Part shown: positions 1 through 11,715 of the stretch, one piece after another
Position numbering within the stretch: the stretch's first letter is position 1
How the letters are laid out: each line of letters starts with the position of its first letter
Notes under the pieces: generated by a model
What the model was told of the DNA's origin: nothing
The model's input: the letters and a program-made list of their open reading frames with translations, nothing else
Databases searched by the model: none
Source: Alentia gelatinosa
Taxonomy: Eukaryota; Annelida; Polychaeta; Phyllodocida; Polynoidae
Direction: 5' to 3'
DNA: 64,000 bases
NCBI GenBank assembly: GCA_950022655.1
Contig: OX465581.1
Location: 112,513,125-112,577,124 of the forward strand
Position numbers and translations under genes: made by a program

Positions 1-1651
1 GTGTTGCCAGGTGACTCCCACCGGGTCTCAGGTCTAGGTCCTTCGCTACTGGCCGCCTATTCAATAAATGTCAGTGGAATTCATGAGCATGAAGTTGAAT
101 GAAAAAGAACTGGAAATTCCCTGAGAACTGGCATTCTTGATCTAAATACAATAGAACACCGTATAAGGGCCATCCTGTTTTGGGGTTCGACCGGTGTGGG
201 GGAGCACCCCGTGTAAGGTAACACTTTTGCTCAGGACAATTCCCTCTATTAGATGTTTGATTTGTAAGGGGGACCCATATTTATGGGACACTCTTGCTCA
301 GGACAGTTCCATCTATTTGATTTTAGCCCCTGTAAGGGATGAGGATATCATATAAAGAACTGATTCCAAAAGTAGCGTTTGTCAATATTTCACACATGCA
401 TCTCAATAATAACTTATGTCATGTTAAATTAGTCTGACAGTTTCTTATCAAGGCAAATTCATGTTGACTTATTGATTAACACTTGAATAAGTCTAGGACT
501 GAATTTGAATAAGTCTAGGCCTACCACAGGTTTGTGTGTCCGAGTGAATCAGGTATCCTCAATAGTCTTGCTCTATGGCAGCAGCCATGCTTTTAACAAC
601 CAATAATATTTTTCATTTATCAATAGCGATTCTTGTGGTCATAAAACATCCCAATAGTGTTCATATGATAATTCCTGAATGAAAACGTTGGATAAAAATC
701 AATACATAATGATAACCTACTTATAATACGAATAACAGTACCATCCATTGTTCTGGGATGTATTTTTTAAAAAATCACATTTTTTCACTCTCCACTCAAC
801 GGGGGTTATTGGGGACGGGCATGTTTTAGGTTCGCTTGAATTGTCACATATGGAAACGTTCAATGCCTGACTTCTCCAATGCTGAGGTCGTACAGAGAGG
901 GTGGGTGGGAGGGGGAACACCTTGGCTGTGGTATGACGAATGGCGGCTGTCGGATGCCGGGTGGTAGCAGCTGCTCGGTTGTCTTACTCTCATATGATGG
1001 AGGTGAGGCGGAAGGGTGGGCAAACCAAATGCTTTTATTATTCTTTTATTATCCACCTAGACTTGCTCAAACCTTTGTTTATGAACATTCATGAAATGAT
1101 TAAACAAAATCAGAATAAAGTTCATTATAGTATGTATCCTTCCCTGACTGGCCCATGTATCACGCAGAAGGGTGTAAGGTAAGGGTAAGACTAGACTTGC
1201 TCAAGTTTTTTATCATGACTTTTTTCTATTTATCGTAAAGCCACCGGCTCTACCGCAGGGTAGTTCTTCCGCTGGAGTTACAATAGTAACATAGGGAACT
1301 CAACTTAAGACAACAGATCAGGGTGATCCAAGTACAGAAAAAGAGATATGGTGAGATGAAATGATCATATGTGCTTTACAACTACATTCTCCACTCATTT
1401 GTAGAGTACTGCGTTTTTACTACTATTTTGAGGTATTTTTTTTATATTATTTAGTTGTTGCAATAAACTCAGACCAGAGACAGTGTCATCAATAGTGGGC
1501 TGAGCGCTGCTAGTGGATTACTTTGATCCTTGGCAGCTTGAATCTAATCAGTCCATCACTTCTGGTTCTGCGTATCATTAAAAGATTAAAGACAATCAGA
1601 ATAAAGTTCGTTATAGTAAGCATCCTTCTCTGACTTACCCATGAATCAACC
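1..1651. other. Intergenic, repeat remnants
   Basis: No gene is supported. Positions 150-340 carry decayed copies of a motif like GTGTAAGG...TTGCTCAGGACA that resembles Tigger-type terminal sequence seen elsewhere in the window. Short reading frames here are unsupported by codon pattern or homology. Confidence 0.5.
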
Positions 1652-1950
1652 TTTATCTCACCCCTGGAATAAATGTCCATAGGCTTAACATTGGGAACTC
1701 GTTCTCCATGCCCCTACGAGTATTGAAGTCCGTTCTCCATGGTCTCTATCCTGTGTATTGTCCATTCTTTTAGGGTGTACAGAGGTGAGATAAATACAGA
1801 AAGCAACTCGTTTTGGTCAAAGGAGTCATTCTCCAACTCGTTTGAATGCTACGTGATATTCACTCGGCTGTCGCCTCGTTCGTATCACTCCGCATCAAAC
1901 TCGCGGAGAACAACGCCTTTGACCAAAACTTGTTGGTTTCTTCTTTAGCA
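1652..1950. mobile_element. Bipartite short element: 143-bp inverted-repeat unit plus foldback arm
   Basis: Positions 1652-1794 form a 143-bp unit that opens TTTATCTCACCCC and closes with GAGGTGAGATAAA. It is followed by a foldback: CTCGTTTTGGTCAAAGG returns as the complement CCTTTGACCAAAAC around a centre with CGGCTGTCGCC. The whole block recurs in reverse orientation at 33361-33666. No coding capacity is present, so it is a non-autonomous DNA element. Confidence 0.7.
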
Positions 1951-2696
1951 TCACACAGAAGTAGGGTGTATGGAGAGGGGTGAGGCAGGCGGGAGCGGTG
2001 GCGCGGTGGCTGTGGCGGGTAGACATGGAGGGGTAGGATAGAGGACTGAGGCAAGTCTATTATCCACCTAATATGAAGCCTTCATATACGGAGTGTGTAA
2101 TTCACCCCGCGGAGATTACGAGTGGCCATAATCTCCGGCCTACACAGAGCGGAGATTACGGAACGGAATGTCCCGTGCATGCAGAGTAGTGCGTGAGAAG
2201 ATCGGTGGTCATTTTGTCTTCTATTTGATCAATTATATTTGTGATTAGAAGAGTATATGCCTCGTATTCTTAGCGATAAATCAAATTTGCAATGCTGAAT
2301 AACAAATACAACATTGATTGGTTTCGGATACTTGTGAGTTAAGTTAATTGGTTTCGGATACTTCAGAGTTAAGCCTACGCAATATCCTCACATTTGATAG
2401 TATTCGAAATCTGATAATATTGTGTATACATAGGGGCGTTAAAGGAAAACACCCTCGAGGTTTAACACCAGGGGGACTGGCAAGGATTAAATCTGTAGGA
2501 ATAGAGTAAACTGACTCCATATGTAATTGGAACCTCTATTGAAAATGAAAACCCTTTATAAGCTCATGAGGATTTAAGAGATGAATGGTAATGGTATTTT
2601 TCATAGAACAACCTGACCATGATCTACGTGCTACAAAACGAGTAAGGACTTACGTTTATTTACAGAACGAAGCCTTTGGCTGGATTTCGTGAATGA
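1951..2696. other. Intergenic, no gene seen
   Basis: Holds small inverted or direct repeats only: a CGGAGATTA motif three times at 2110-2160, and a direct repeat of TTGGTTTCGGATACTT at about 2320 and 2348. No exon with splice signals was recognised. Confidence 0.4.
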
Positions 2697-2862
2697 CTCT
2701 TTCATTAAAGACATGCTATGAGGAGTATTGACTTTTGAAACAGTAGTAAAATTACCACTGCTGGGGATGAAGGAGAAAAGTGGCTGCAGTGAGACTCAGA
2801 CCAACAAAGTCCCCAAACCTTGGGATTACGAGTGCTCTTTACCAATGAACTAAATCCCCACC
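2697..2862 (-). mobile_element. tRNA-derived SINE copy
   Basis: Read on the minus strand from 2862 there is an A-box-like TTAGTTCATTGGTAAAGAG followed by ACTCGTAATCCCAAGG and a degenerate B box. The rest matches the copy at 47690-47822, including GCAGCCACTTT and a tail on TAATTTTACTACTG. The tRNA-like head with a shared non-tRNA tail defines a SINE. Its 2820-3047 reading frame is incidental. Confidence 0.6.
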
Positions 2863-4239
2863 GCGGTTATTTTAATTATGCTTGCATACAAGCATATCCG
2901 GCCTGCACCATGTGGAGGCAAGAGGACCAAGAGGGTGAACAGATTCAAAATTGCTGTCTACCTCAGCAGGCCGAGATGAATCATCTAACCATGCTTGACT
3001 CGATCGCTTCAGTGGAAGACCCCTCAATTGGTGGCCATGAGCACTAATAATAGGGGCTGCAGACACAGGGGTACTCAGGTACGCATATCTTACACGATCC
3101 TAAGTGGGATTCACACGATGGGACAAATTTAGGGACCTGAGACTGGTGTACTTCACACCTTTGCACCAGTCGGCTACTATTTCCAGCTGGGTACAAAGTT
3201 TCACAGATTGGGATGTTCTACAGTCTCAGTGTAACATGGCGGATTCAATTCACATTGGAAGACTTAACAAGTACATTGTCTCACCCCTCCACCCCTACAC
3301 AGGCTACACAGGCTACACAGCCACCGACTCAGGGTACTTCCCCGTGTGAATAGGTGCTATTTGGGACCACTGCTCAAGACTCACAGATTGGGGGAGAACG
3401 TGTGAAATACATTTATCCCACCAAAATGTCCTTCTAAATTTTAAACCTGTTCAAAGTCAAAATCTCATGAGATTCCGTTCCTTGTTAGGGGTGATTGCTG
3501 CCGATAATTGCAAGGGGAAAAGGTTGTCTCCGCAAAAGGGAACCCTGTCATTCACACGAGGAGGTTGTATACCGAATCTCAACAGGATTTGTCTCAGACA
3601 AATGGCCTGTGAGATACGTAAATCCCACCGTGTGAATCCCGCTTATTAAGGTGATCCAGCGAGAGGCGGCTAGGGGACCTGACCCTGCCAGTTCAAAACA
3701 TTGTTCTGGTGGAAGCAGTACGTAATGTTATTGCAACGTATTTGAACCTAATCAGGCGCCCAATATACATGAAGTGCTTATTCCACCAGGATTTGCAATA
3801 TAAAGCCAAGCTGTTGACGGGATAAATAAAGCCTGCCTGGCTGGATCGCAGCGGTGGAAGAGGCCTTTGTAAACGATAGTAGGGTCTCCACACTCAGGTG
3901 TAATAATCTTACAAGATTTAGTACGATCCAGCAAGATGCAGCCAGATGCAACAAGACTGAGCCCGACTTAGGTAAAATATTCACCCCTGATTTCTAACTG
4001 GTCCCCACCGCTAGACAGTCAGAGCCTCCCGGAGTGTTATAAAGTAAGAGACAGCTGTTTTGAAGGTATGCAAAGATTTATGGGTATATATTTATCGAGT
4101 GCGGCCAGTATGAAATAACCACCCGATGGAGGGCTCTATGGTAAGGAACCCGGTCCTGTTTTGGGACTAACAGAGCCGGATACACTGGCTTAGCCCGACT
4201 CTGCCAGCAGAAAAATCGTACTGGTGGAATCAACACTTA
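2863..4239. other. Intergenic, no gene seen
   Basis: Contains fragments of a TTCCACC/GGTGGAA inverted-repeat family around 3690, 3780, 3850 and 4220, and a short GGCTACACA repeat at 3300. No exon of the neighbouring secreted-protein gene could be identified here. Confidence 0.4.
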
Positions 4240-4617
4240 GGGGTCCCTCCCACCTACTACTATTAAGTCTACGATTAACACTTTGGCCGTGTTGGCGACA
4301 AACTGAAAGGTGTCGCAGACAAACTCCTCAATTTGTCAGGTTTTGTCGCCGACGATCTTGCTGCGCGCCGATGGGCTACAACGTGCTACAACAAAAAATC
4401 ATTCGTAGAGGGTCTACGAAATTCAAACATGTTTGAATTTCGTAGGCCGTCGTAGCCCGTCGTAGGCTGTTGGAAGGTTAATGACAGAGCGCGGCGGGTT
4501 GTCGCCCCATTAAGGCCTCCCACCTACTAAGACGGACTACGATTAAATTCCTGACAGTGCCGCTTCAGACTTAATTGTAGGCCGTTGTAGCCCGTCGTAG
4601 TAGGTGGGAGGGAGCCC
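4240..4617. mobile_element. Harbinger-like MITE with TTA target duplication
   Basis: A 378-bp element with terminal inverted repeats GGGGTCCCTCCCACCTACTA on the left and, as complement of the right end, GGGCTCCCTCCCACCTACTA. TTA flanks both sides (4237-4239 and 4618-4620). TTA or TAA duplications are typical of PIF/Harbinger elements, so that assignment is inferred from duplication and ends only. It has no transposase. Repeated GTAGCCCGTCGTAG words and a perfect 32-bp palindrome fill the interior. Confidence 0.75.
4414..4445. repeat. Perfect 32-bp palindrome inside the MITE
   Basis: The left arm CTACGAAATTCAAACA is followed without spacer by its exact reverse complement, TGTTTGAATTTCGTAG. 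It is near the middle of the 378-bp element. Confidence 0.9.
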
Positions 4618-4642
4618 TTAAGGTTGAGTTGCTGGCACTTAC

Positions 4643-4916
4643 CGACGTGGGTGATGTTGACCATACTTGAGGACACATCTCCCTTGTAGATGCAGTACAC
4701 CTTCATGACAGCCGTGTAGACCTCGCTCGTCCCGCCGTAGTTAAACTCATCGTCCACGAAGGTATCCACGATCTTACCCACGAGGATGGTGTCGGCGTGG
4801 TGTGCCCGCTGTGGCTTGGTCAGCTTGGGGACGTCACCGACGGGCGGGGAGCAGGCCCACGCGGGGCCGGCGAGGTAGAGCATCACGGCCGCGCAACATA
4901 ACAACATCATCCTCAT
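4643..4916 (-). CDS. First exon of a secreted protein, NTR/CCDC3-like
   Basis: The ATG at 4916 opens a signal peptide (MRMMLLCCAAVMLYLAGPAWA) followed by a mature start of ACSPP. The exon then reads about 70 more residues, including ILVGKIVDTF and VYTAVMKVYCIYKG, a beta-strand-rich pattern seen in small secreted proteins such as CCDC3 or netrin-like modules. The family match is weak and by eye. The exon ends at 4643 with an ideal donor, CACGTCG|GTAAGT, leaving 91 codons plus one base. Reading past the donor would run into the MITE at 4240-4617. A TATAAA box lies 65 bp upstream. No later exon was found at 1-4642, so the gene continues outside the window or is broken. Secretion is well supported; the function is unknown. 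Confidence 0.7.
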
Positions 4917-4980
4917 AGCTAGGAACTGCTCAGAGCAACTCAGTGTGGGGAATAATGTATTGCAGATCCTTATCCGCTCG

Positions 4981-4986
4981 TTTATA
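4981..4986 (-). promoter_or_regulatory. TATA box of the secreted-protein gene
   Basis: TATAAA on the minus strand, 65 bp upstream of the ATG at 4916, in the context GCGCTATAAACGAG. A start about 25-30 bp downstream would give a short 5' leader of roughly 35-40 nt. Confidence 0.55.
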
Positions 4987-5248
4987 GCGCGGGTTGTTAC
5001 TGCTTCAGTGTGGAGAGTGGGTGGTGAGTGTGTGCTTTGGGAAGCGGGCTGCTCTGGGCTGCTCTGAGCTACTCGTAGTTTATGGGATGAATGGCGCGCG
5101 AGGCCCTCGTGTGGGGGACGCTACGCATCGCACGCACTCACACATCCACACACACGCACACACGCGCGCGCCCGGTAAAGGGTACCGTAAATACCCATGC
5201 AAAATCCCGGTGATATTTTAACCTTTTAAGGAGTTGCGGATATGGCAT

Positions 5249-5428
5249 GGGGCCATCCATTAAGCGTGTACACACAGGAGGGGTTGTGTTGGGGGGGGGG
5301 GGGGGGGGGTAAGAGACTTTAGAAACGTGTGTTCCTTATTTATTCTATTGCGTACCAGATTGGGAAGGGTGGTTGGGTGGGGGGACCCAAGTTTCAGAAA
5401 TTCTGCATCCATTATTTATGGATGCAGA
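5249..5428. mobile_element. Decayed copy of the GGGGCCATC MITE
   Basis: Opens GGGGCCATCCATTAAGCGTGTA and shares CTATTGCGTAC and GGGGGACCC blocks with the intact 165-bp copy at 37796-37960. The right end is degenerate, but an inverted repeat of TCTGCATCCAT remains there. Confidence 0.55.
5291..5309 (+). repeat. Poly-G tract (19 G)
   Basis: Uninterrupted run of 19 G inside the MITE copy at 5249. It has G-quadruplex potential, and its length is prone to assembly error. Confidence 0.9.
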
Positions 5429-6683
5429 ATCATGGGGGTGCTCCACTAGACTGAATTCTCACTAGAAAGGTTGTAGATCGTATTCAGGGGTCCTGGTGAC
5501 TGGCCTCAGTCCCTGAGTCCAACCCTCCAGTCTAAAGAATTACTTAACTCGGCCAAGTATCTTTTAGATCCTTACTTCGCAATTTTGGTATTCTATCACC
5601 CGGGACCCGTTTTCCTTTAATTAGTGTACGCCCTGCTAAACCATGTGATGAACACACATTTTTAAAGTACGCTCACAGTAACCATGTTTCGCTATAAAAT
5701 GAATACAGATATTCGGTAGAACCCCGCCTAACGGACACCCAACCCCGCGTAAGCGGACACAGAAATTGAATACAGATGCAGGAAGCAAAATTATACGTGT
5801 AACGACGCAACATTTTTATGAATATATCTATGGTATAAATAACTTTAAATAAACGGGGAGAAAAAAATATGAAACTAAATGAGAGACGTAGTAGGACTCC
5901 AAAAACTAGCGTGGGCGCTGAGTGAAGGCAATACGGTAAGCGTACGAGACAAACAGAACCATGTGTTGGCGGCAAGACGCTGGGTCGTTGCCGGGGTAGC
6001 CGCCCTCCTTCCCGCATCACCCCCACTCCCTTCACTCTCCAAGCAGAGTTCTTGCGCGCTTCTAAAGTGGTAGGACTCGGGATCTCAGCTAGGAGAGTGT
6101 TTCCCTCCCAAGCCTGCCTCCCACGGAACCGCCCCCCCCCCCCCCTCCCTTCTACAGGGGTCCCTCGGTGGCGGTACCCCCAACTGATTGTTGTGTTTTC
6201 TCTTAGGACCCTTTCTTTGTTTCACTATGTTGCATGTACTTACCTAAACGCCCTTCACTACAGGGTGTGTTTATCTTGAAACCGGGTTCATCCTGTTTTC
6301 CATTTTCAGAGAAATGTTTCACGCACTCAAAAACATGTTTGTAGTGACACAAAATACTACTGATTTCGCCCCCCTTGTGCTATTTTATTTGAATCATATG
6401 CATTTATGATTAGGCTGATAGAGGGGAGAGTTGGAGGTCAAGATGAAGGTCAAAGGCAGCTCAACCGAGTCAAATGTCAACAGGGCCAAGGTCAAGCGCC
6501 CCGCACCGATTCACTGTAACGTGATAAACCGTTAGTACTCAAGGTCAACTTAATGACCGGTTGCCATGGCAACGTGCTGACTCAGTATTATATTTAGTAA
6601 TCATTTTGGTATTGTTTTTGGAAATAGTTTTGAATCAGCAATATATCTTATCACAGATTGGTGCATTGCAGATATGGTTGAGT

Positions 6684-7191
6684 TTGAAGGCATATCATAC
6701 AGTACACTATGGCACCATCCGGTGATTTTTGAATACTGACTATTATCAATTAAAACCAGAAACTTTGACTTTTTCTAATACCAAATGAGTGCAACATAAC
6801 ATGTTATCGAATGTAACGTAAACGAATAGGTAAATTAGGCCAATTTATATTTGTCTGATCTATGTAGGAGATGAACTGAAAAATATCCTTTTCTTCAATT
6901 ATTTCAAAAACAAGAAGGGTGACCAATGGTTTTAAAAAGTAAATGTGTTGTACTATACTAGCCATATTCTGTGAAAGTTTAAGAAAATTAGATGGATTTT
7001 TACTCTGTGAATAACTACTTTTAGAATTTCTTAATATTCTTTTATGATTTTATGATAATATTTATCTCTAAATGGCCGCCATTATTCAAATTTGCACTGT
7101 GTTCTGTATCACTTGGAGATTATCATATTCAATGTCCAAAAAATTGCTATTGGTTTTACTTTTCGAGGTAAATTGTCCGATATGCCTTTAA
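6684..7191. mobile_element. 508-bp inverted-repeat element, GGCATATC family
   Basis: Begins TTGAAGGCATATC and ends GATATGCCTTTAA, which are inverted repeats. Related sequence is found at about 23370-23872, 34444-34640, 37559-38090 and, reversed, 52540-53180. No open frame. It is a non-autonomous DNA element nested in the Tigger copy. Confidence 0.65.
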
Positions 7192-8121
7192 CAGCTGGTT
7201 TTGGGGACTGCAGCTATAACCAAAACTTGATCCATGAGATATACTCTATACCGCAATGATGATATCGTTATCTACGATAACGTCAATACGTTTTATCTGT
7301 CGATGTAAATATTTTTGATATCTGGATATTTCAGTTGGTGTAAAAAAAGACATATTTTCCATGTGAAATTTGCTGCCCCACCGACGGGGAAAACATGGAT
7401 AACATGTCTGAGGTTCTATGCGGCGGTTCACACCACTGTTTTATTGGTGTGAACTCCCTAACTAAAGTATGACGATATCTAACAGTGAAACAAAAGGCCA
7501 GACAACTAAAACGAATGCTAATTTGGAATACCCTAGAATCTATTACACAAGCCCCATGTACCAAATTTTTTTATTTGGAAAGGAGGTTCATAATAAAGTA
7601 AATAAGTATTTAGAAAAGGAAACTCCGGAAAACACAACCAGATAAAGGACAATTAGAAAGAACATCCAAATAGATCACCCAATCCAATTTGTATATTTAA
7701 CCACTTGTCACTATAATCTTGAAATGTCACATTATATTAGATTTAGGAATATCATCATTTCTGTATAAATACACATCACCTTGTTGTTACTACTTGTAAC
7801 GTTAGCACTCCGACCACGAGCGTGGGAGAACGACATGTACCTCGAATGCTTTGTGACAAAATTAAAAAACCCCAAAAAAACATCTCCATCAAATGATAGC
7901 TGATGTCACCAGCTACTTTATTGACTCATTATACTATTTACGAGATGATGTTCCAAAAAATGATATTGCGTATGATTTGGAAGTCAATACAGAAATGATT
8001 TTTTAAAAGATATTCAAATAATTTGTATCTTATAACATACAAGAACGAATAATTTCATATCATGAAAATGAAAGGTGGATTTCCATGATAATCTGGTACA
8101 AGATGCGCGATTCACACTTTG

Positions 8122-8666
8122 TCAGACGGCAGCAGCAAAATAGGAACAACTCTGGCCGTTTGCATCAGGTGCATCCGCCCTATAGAGGATGCTTGTAATC
8201 AGACTCTGTTGTTGTGGGGGTGGCGCGGATGGGAGGCGGGTCTTCCAGTCATCAATCGTCAACGACAGCCGGCGATGAGGTGGCGTGACTTGAACCTTGA
8301 TAACCAGCCATTTGATGCTTTGAAGTCTGTCATCCCCAACTCCTTGGAAAGGCTGAGGGCTTTTTCCTGTATCATTGGACCACTGACGGGTAGGTTCTGA
8401 TGACGGCTGCTTGAGAACCATGCGAAAACTCTAACTGTGATTCCCTCCTGAAGGACCTGGAACTGCAAGTCGCTTTTTTGTCAAATCTGTCGCCACCTTG
8501 AATGATTGTAGGATGTCTTCTTTGCTCTTCAGGATGCGATGGACCTGGGTGCGACCGATCTGGTATTTCTCTGCAAATTTCCTGACAGACATGCCAGATG
8601 ATGCACAGATGAGTTCGGCCCGCTTGCTGAAGCTTAGCACTGCCTCTGTTGCTTAGCTGGTGCCAT
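8122..8666 (-). pseudogene. Tigger/pogo transposase remnant (DNA-binding part)
   Basis: Three frames carry consecutive pieces of one protein. Around 8640-8440 there is a psq-type helix-turn-helix (SKRAELICASSGMSVRKFAE, YQIGRTQVHRILKSKEDIL). Around 8390-8260, in another frame, there is a CENP-B-type domain with FKASNGWLSRFKSRH. Around 8270-8125, in a third piece, there is DDWKTRLPS, the usual start of the linker to the catalytic core. A likely original ATG at 8666 is out of frame with the first piece. Several frameshifts therefore inactivate it. The DDE/D core is missing or unrecognisable. Established knowledge: this domain order is that of Tigger/pogo transposases. Confidence 0.85.
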
Positions 8667-9380
8667 GGTGAAAGATGTTGATCTGCCACTGGAGTAAAGC
8701 TGTCACACTTGTAAAGTCAGGGAAGGTAATGTCTACTGTCTGGACGCGACCACTTTTTATACAGCCGGACATGGCGCAAGAAGTCCTCCCTCCATTCATC
8801 AAAGACAAATCATTGGTCCCAGGACTGACTCAACATGTGCTGCCATGAGCCGCTATGGTCAAATTGCCGCCATAACTTTAAAGCACCGAGCCCGCCCCGT
8901 GCTGCTGCCGGCTAGCCCATCCAGGACCTCTCACCTAACACCTGCATAGGGCGTAAAATTTCAGTCCTCTGATCAGAGCCCGGCACTGGGCCAGGAGCGA
9001 TGGTCAACAGCAACAGCTTCAACACCTACCCGCCCCAGTCTACTGCGGGATACCCCCTCCACTCACAGAGCCTGCCCGGGCCCACTACATCTCTATTATC
9101 TCAACTGTGTTGGTGGACCTGTAGACTGTGCCAACAATTGTTATAAAATTGTAATTTTTTTTATAAGGGTGTCTGTCAAGGTGTCCAATTAGCGGGTTTT
9201 TATGCCTTTTCGTACAGAAATTACTGTCCCCTTATGCAGGGTGTCCGCTTACGTGGGGTGTCCGCTTACATGGGACATGCACTTATGCGGGGTGAATTAA
9301 ACATCTAAAAGAGGGGAAAATTTCTGTTCGGAGCAAAACGGTCTGCTTATGTGGGTTGTTTGTTAGGCGGAGTTCTACTG

Positions 9381-11116
9381 TAGTAAGATAGACACTATTA
9401 GAGGTAAAAGGGGCAACAAGTGCTATAGTCTTTATAAAATCTTTTAGAACATTTTACTTGCCATCTCTTGTTTTCCTAGAATCGTCCGAGACTGCTGAAC
9501 ACTGGTAGAATCTCTGTTGGCACAATAGGCCTGACCACTTGGGTTCTGAAAACAACACATACCCATTGATATTAATAGTCAGGGGGCCAGCCCCTGAAAA
9601 AGTGGCTTTTCGTTCCATGGAAGTATAGCAGCAATTTCACCATGAGAAAGATACCTTTTTGGATCATAAATGTTCCTTTTACCTTCATGAGATGAACAGA
9701 ATCTTGATCTTGATTTACTTTTTGATGAGCTGCGAGAAGAATACGATAATTTTGAAGCATCTCTTGACTTGACACGCCCCCTTCTTGTGTCAGTATCCAT
9801 TGATTTCCGATGAGCCTTTTTTTTTTTTTATTCAGAAAAAAGGTTGATTTAGTACAAATCATCCAAGTTAGGACGTTCTTCCTCGCACCGATCCAAACAG
9901 TTCATTGATGTGCTTTGGGACTCACAATGTGAAAAACGATATCCAATCATTCAATATCAGCTATTTAGTATACCATGTAGAGTTTTGAGTGAATGATAAT
10001 GTTATTTAAACATGCAGGTCATTTGACTTATTTTACATTCTAGCCTCTAACCCTAGCCTCCTTGTCCCCTGCTTGCCAAGATGAACTATGAAGGGTCTTC
10101 ACAGCACTTGAAACATCTGCTAATTTCTGAATAGTAACCTCCAACATCTGCTCGAGTCGATCCATCCTACCAGCTGAAGTTGATGCAGATGCCATTCCTG
10201 ATGACGCCATCTGGTCGACACTTCCCAAGGATTCAGCCACAGGCATATGTGGTAGAAAGGCCGCAGACCCTTCCAAATCCCCAAAGACATTGCCCAAAAT
10301 CGTAAATTCGCTCTGGTTCAGATTTCTAACCACCTTAGGTGATTTGGTTGATTTTTTTCCGCCCCATCACGGAAGTTACCAATCGGAAAAACTGCTAAAA
10401 ATTTCCAGATATACTGTAACTGTTCCAGTCAAGTCAAACACCAGCAAGCGAATTGTTACAACCGTTAACATCCCAACACATTAAGTCATCTTGTTACCTG
10501 GTTAACTCATTCAATTGTGCACTTAGCTACCTATTTCTTTTTTCGTCGTGTAGATCTCACTGAGAGCTAAAACGCCATATATAGTTTTACATTTGTCAAT
10601 GCATTACAAGAGACAATATGGTTGAAAAACAACTCATGTTTCACTATTTTTTTGTTGCCATAAACATATACACACACAAAAAAAAGAAATGTATACCACA
10701 TTCATCCCTCCAAAATTGATCTAAACCAACCTGCCTCAATGCAAACAACATGTTCCACGTGAATTTTTTTTTAAAAGTTGTCTTTGAATATTTTGTTTAC
10801 TCACTTTTATCATGGCTAAAATGTACCTCATCTTTACATCGCCATTTTTCTCTTTCACTTTGAATAATGTCAAAATAGTTAACCACTGGTTATTTGGCAT
10901 GGATTGTAGCCTAACCTTTATGGTGTATGTTATGGGGAAAAAATATTTTTTTAAATCATAAGAAAAGAACTATGACCTCCAGAAATGCCAATATCCTGTA
11001 AAGTCCTTAAAACACGCTAATAAAAAAACTCTAGAAAATATGTGCACCTTCAATGTCAATTTTTTTCTAAATGTTATGACCTTTTTTTTTTTTAGTAAAA
11101 ATGATGTGAAAACTGT
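9381..11116. other. Intergenic, no supported gene
   Basis: Two short minus-strand frames (9579-9800, serine/arginine-rich; 10040-10333, with a possible short coiled coil) look protein-like but have no recognised family or clear splice signals. From 10500 on the DNA is AT-rich. A half copy of the GACGTAAAGAT hairpin motif is present near 10835. Confidence 0.4.
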
Positions 11117-11715
11117 GGCGACGTAAAGATGAGGTTTATCGTCTCTTTACATCGCCTAACAACCTCATTACAGGAATTGAAAAGGAGATATTAGTGGTGA
11201 CGTAAAGATAAGCACTCATCTTTACATTTTCCATTTATATATGTCTCAGCCTCTAACTCACCTTTAACCTATGTCTAACCCTCACTGATAGTTACACTAT
11301 CACCCTATGAATTAAACATGACATATATTAGCCTTTAAAGTGATGACGTAAAGATAAGCACTCATCTTTACGTCGTCCATTTATATATATATGTCTCTGG
11401 GAACAAACATTTGAATTTAGATTTTAATGTTTTGGTCTCAAACTCACCTTCAACATATGTCTCACTCTCACTGATAGTCCCACCCTAGTCATACTAATTA
11501 AAGATGAGATATTAGCCTTTAAAATGGTGATGTAAAGATCAGTAGACATCTTTACGTCGTCCATTTATATTTATCATGTGACCAGGGTGGGACTATCAGT
11601 GAGGGTGAGACAGAGATTGAGGGTGAGTTTGAAGCTGAGACATCAAATTTCAATTTAAATCTTTGTTGCTAGAGAATAGGTGACGTAAAGATTATTTTTG
11701 CATCTTTACGTCCCC
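11117..11715. repeat. Array of five GACGTAAAGAT hairpins
   Basis: Five short inverted repeats at about 11117-11156, 11196-11232, 11341-11379, 11526-11562 and 11679-11715. Each has a GACGTAAAGAT-type arm, a loop of about 8-14 nt and an ATCTTTACGTC-type arm. The DNA between them is itself repeated (CTCACCTT.AACATATGTCT, CACTGATAGT, TCCATTTATAT), so this is a degenerate tandem array with units of about 80-190 bp. Confidence 0.75.

Larger units (their letters stand above)
5714..9380 (-). mobile_element. Degenerate Tigger/pogo-type DNA transposon
   Basis: The left end CGGTAGAACCCCGCCTAACG and the complement of the right end, CAGTAGAACTCCGCCTAAC, are inverted repeats of Tigger type. TA follows the right end; the left TA has mutated. 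GTCCGCTTACG words are repeated just inside both ends. Between them lies a broken transposase on the minus strand at 8122-8666, and an unrelated 0.5-kb element has inserted at 6684-7191. The catalytic part of the transposase was not recognised. The copy is old and inactive. Confidence 0.75.

Noticed and set aside
4643..4916. Assignment as a TIMP metalloproteinase inhibitor
   Set aside because: TIMPs begin their mature chain with Cys-X-Cys; here the start is ACSPP with no second cysteine at that position.
9579..10333. Two protein-like minus-strand frames (Ser/Arg-rich and coiled-coil-like)
   Set aside because: No family recognised, and start and splice signals are not convincing. They could be exons of an unknown gene or transposon, but this cannot be supported.
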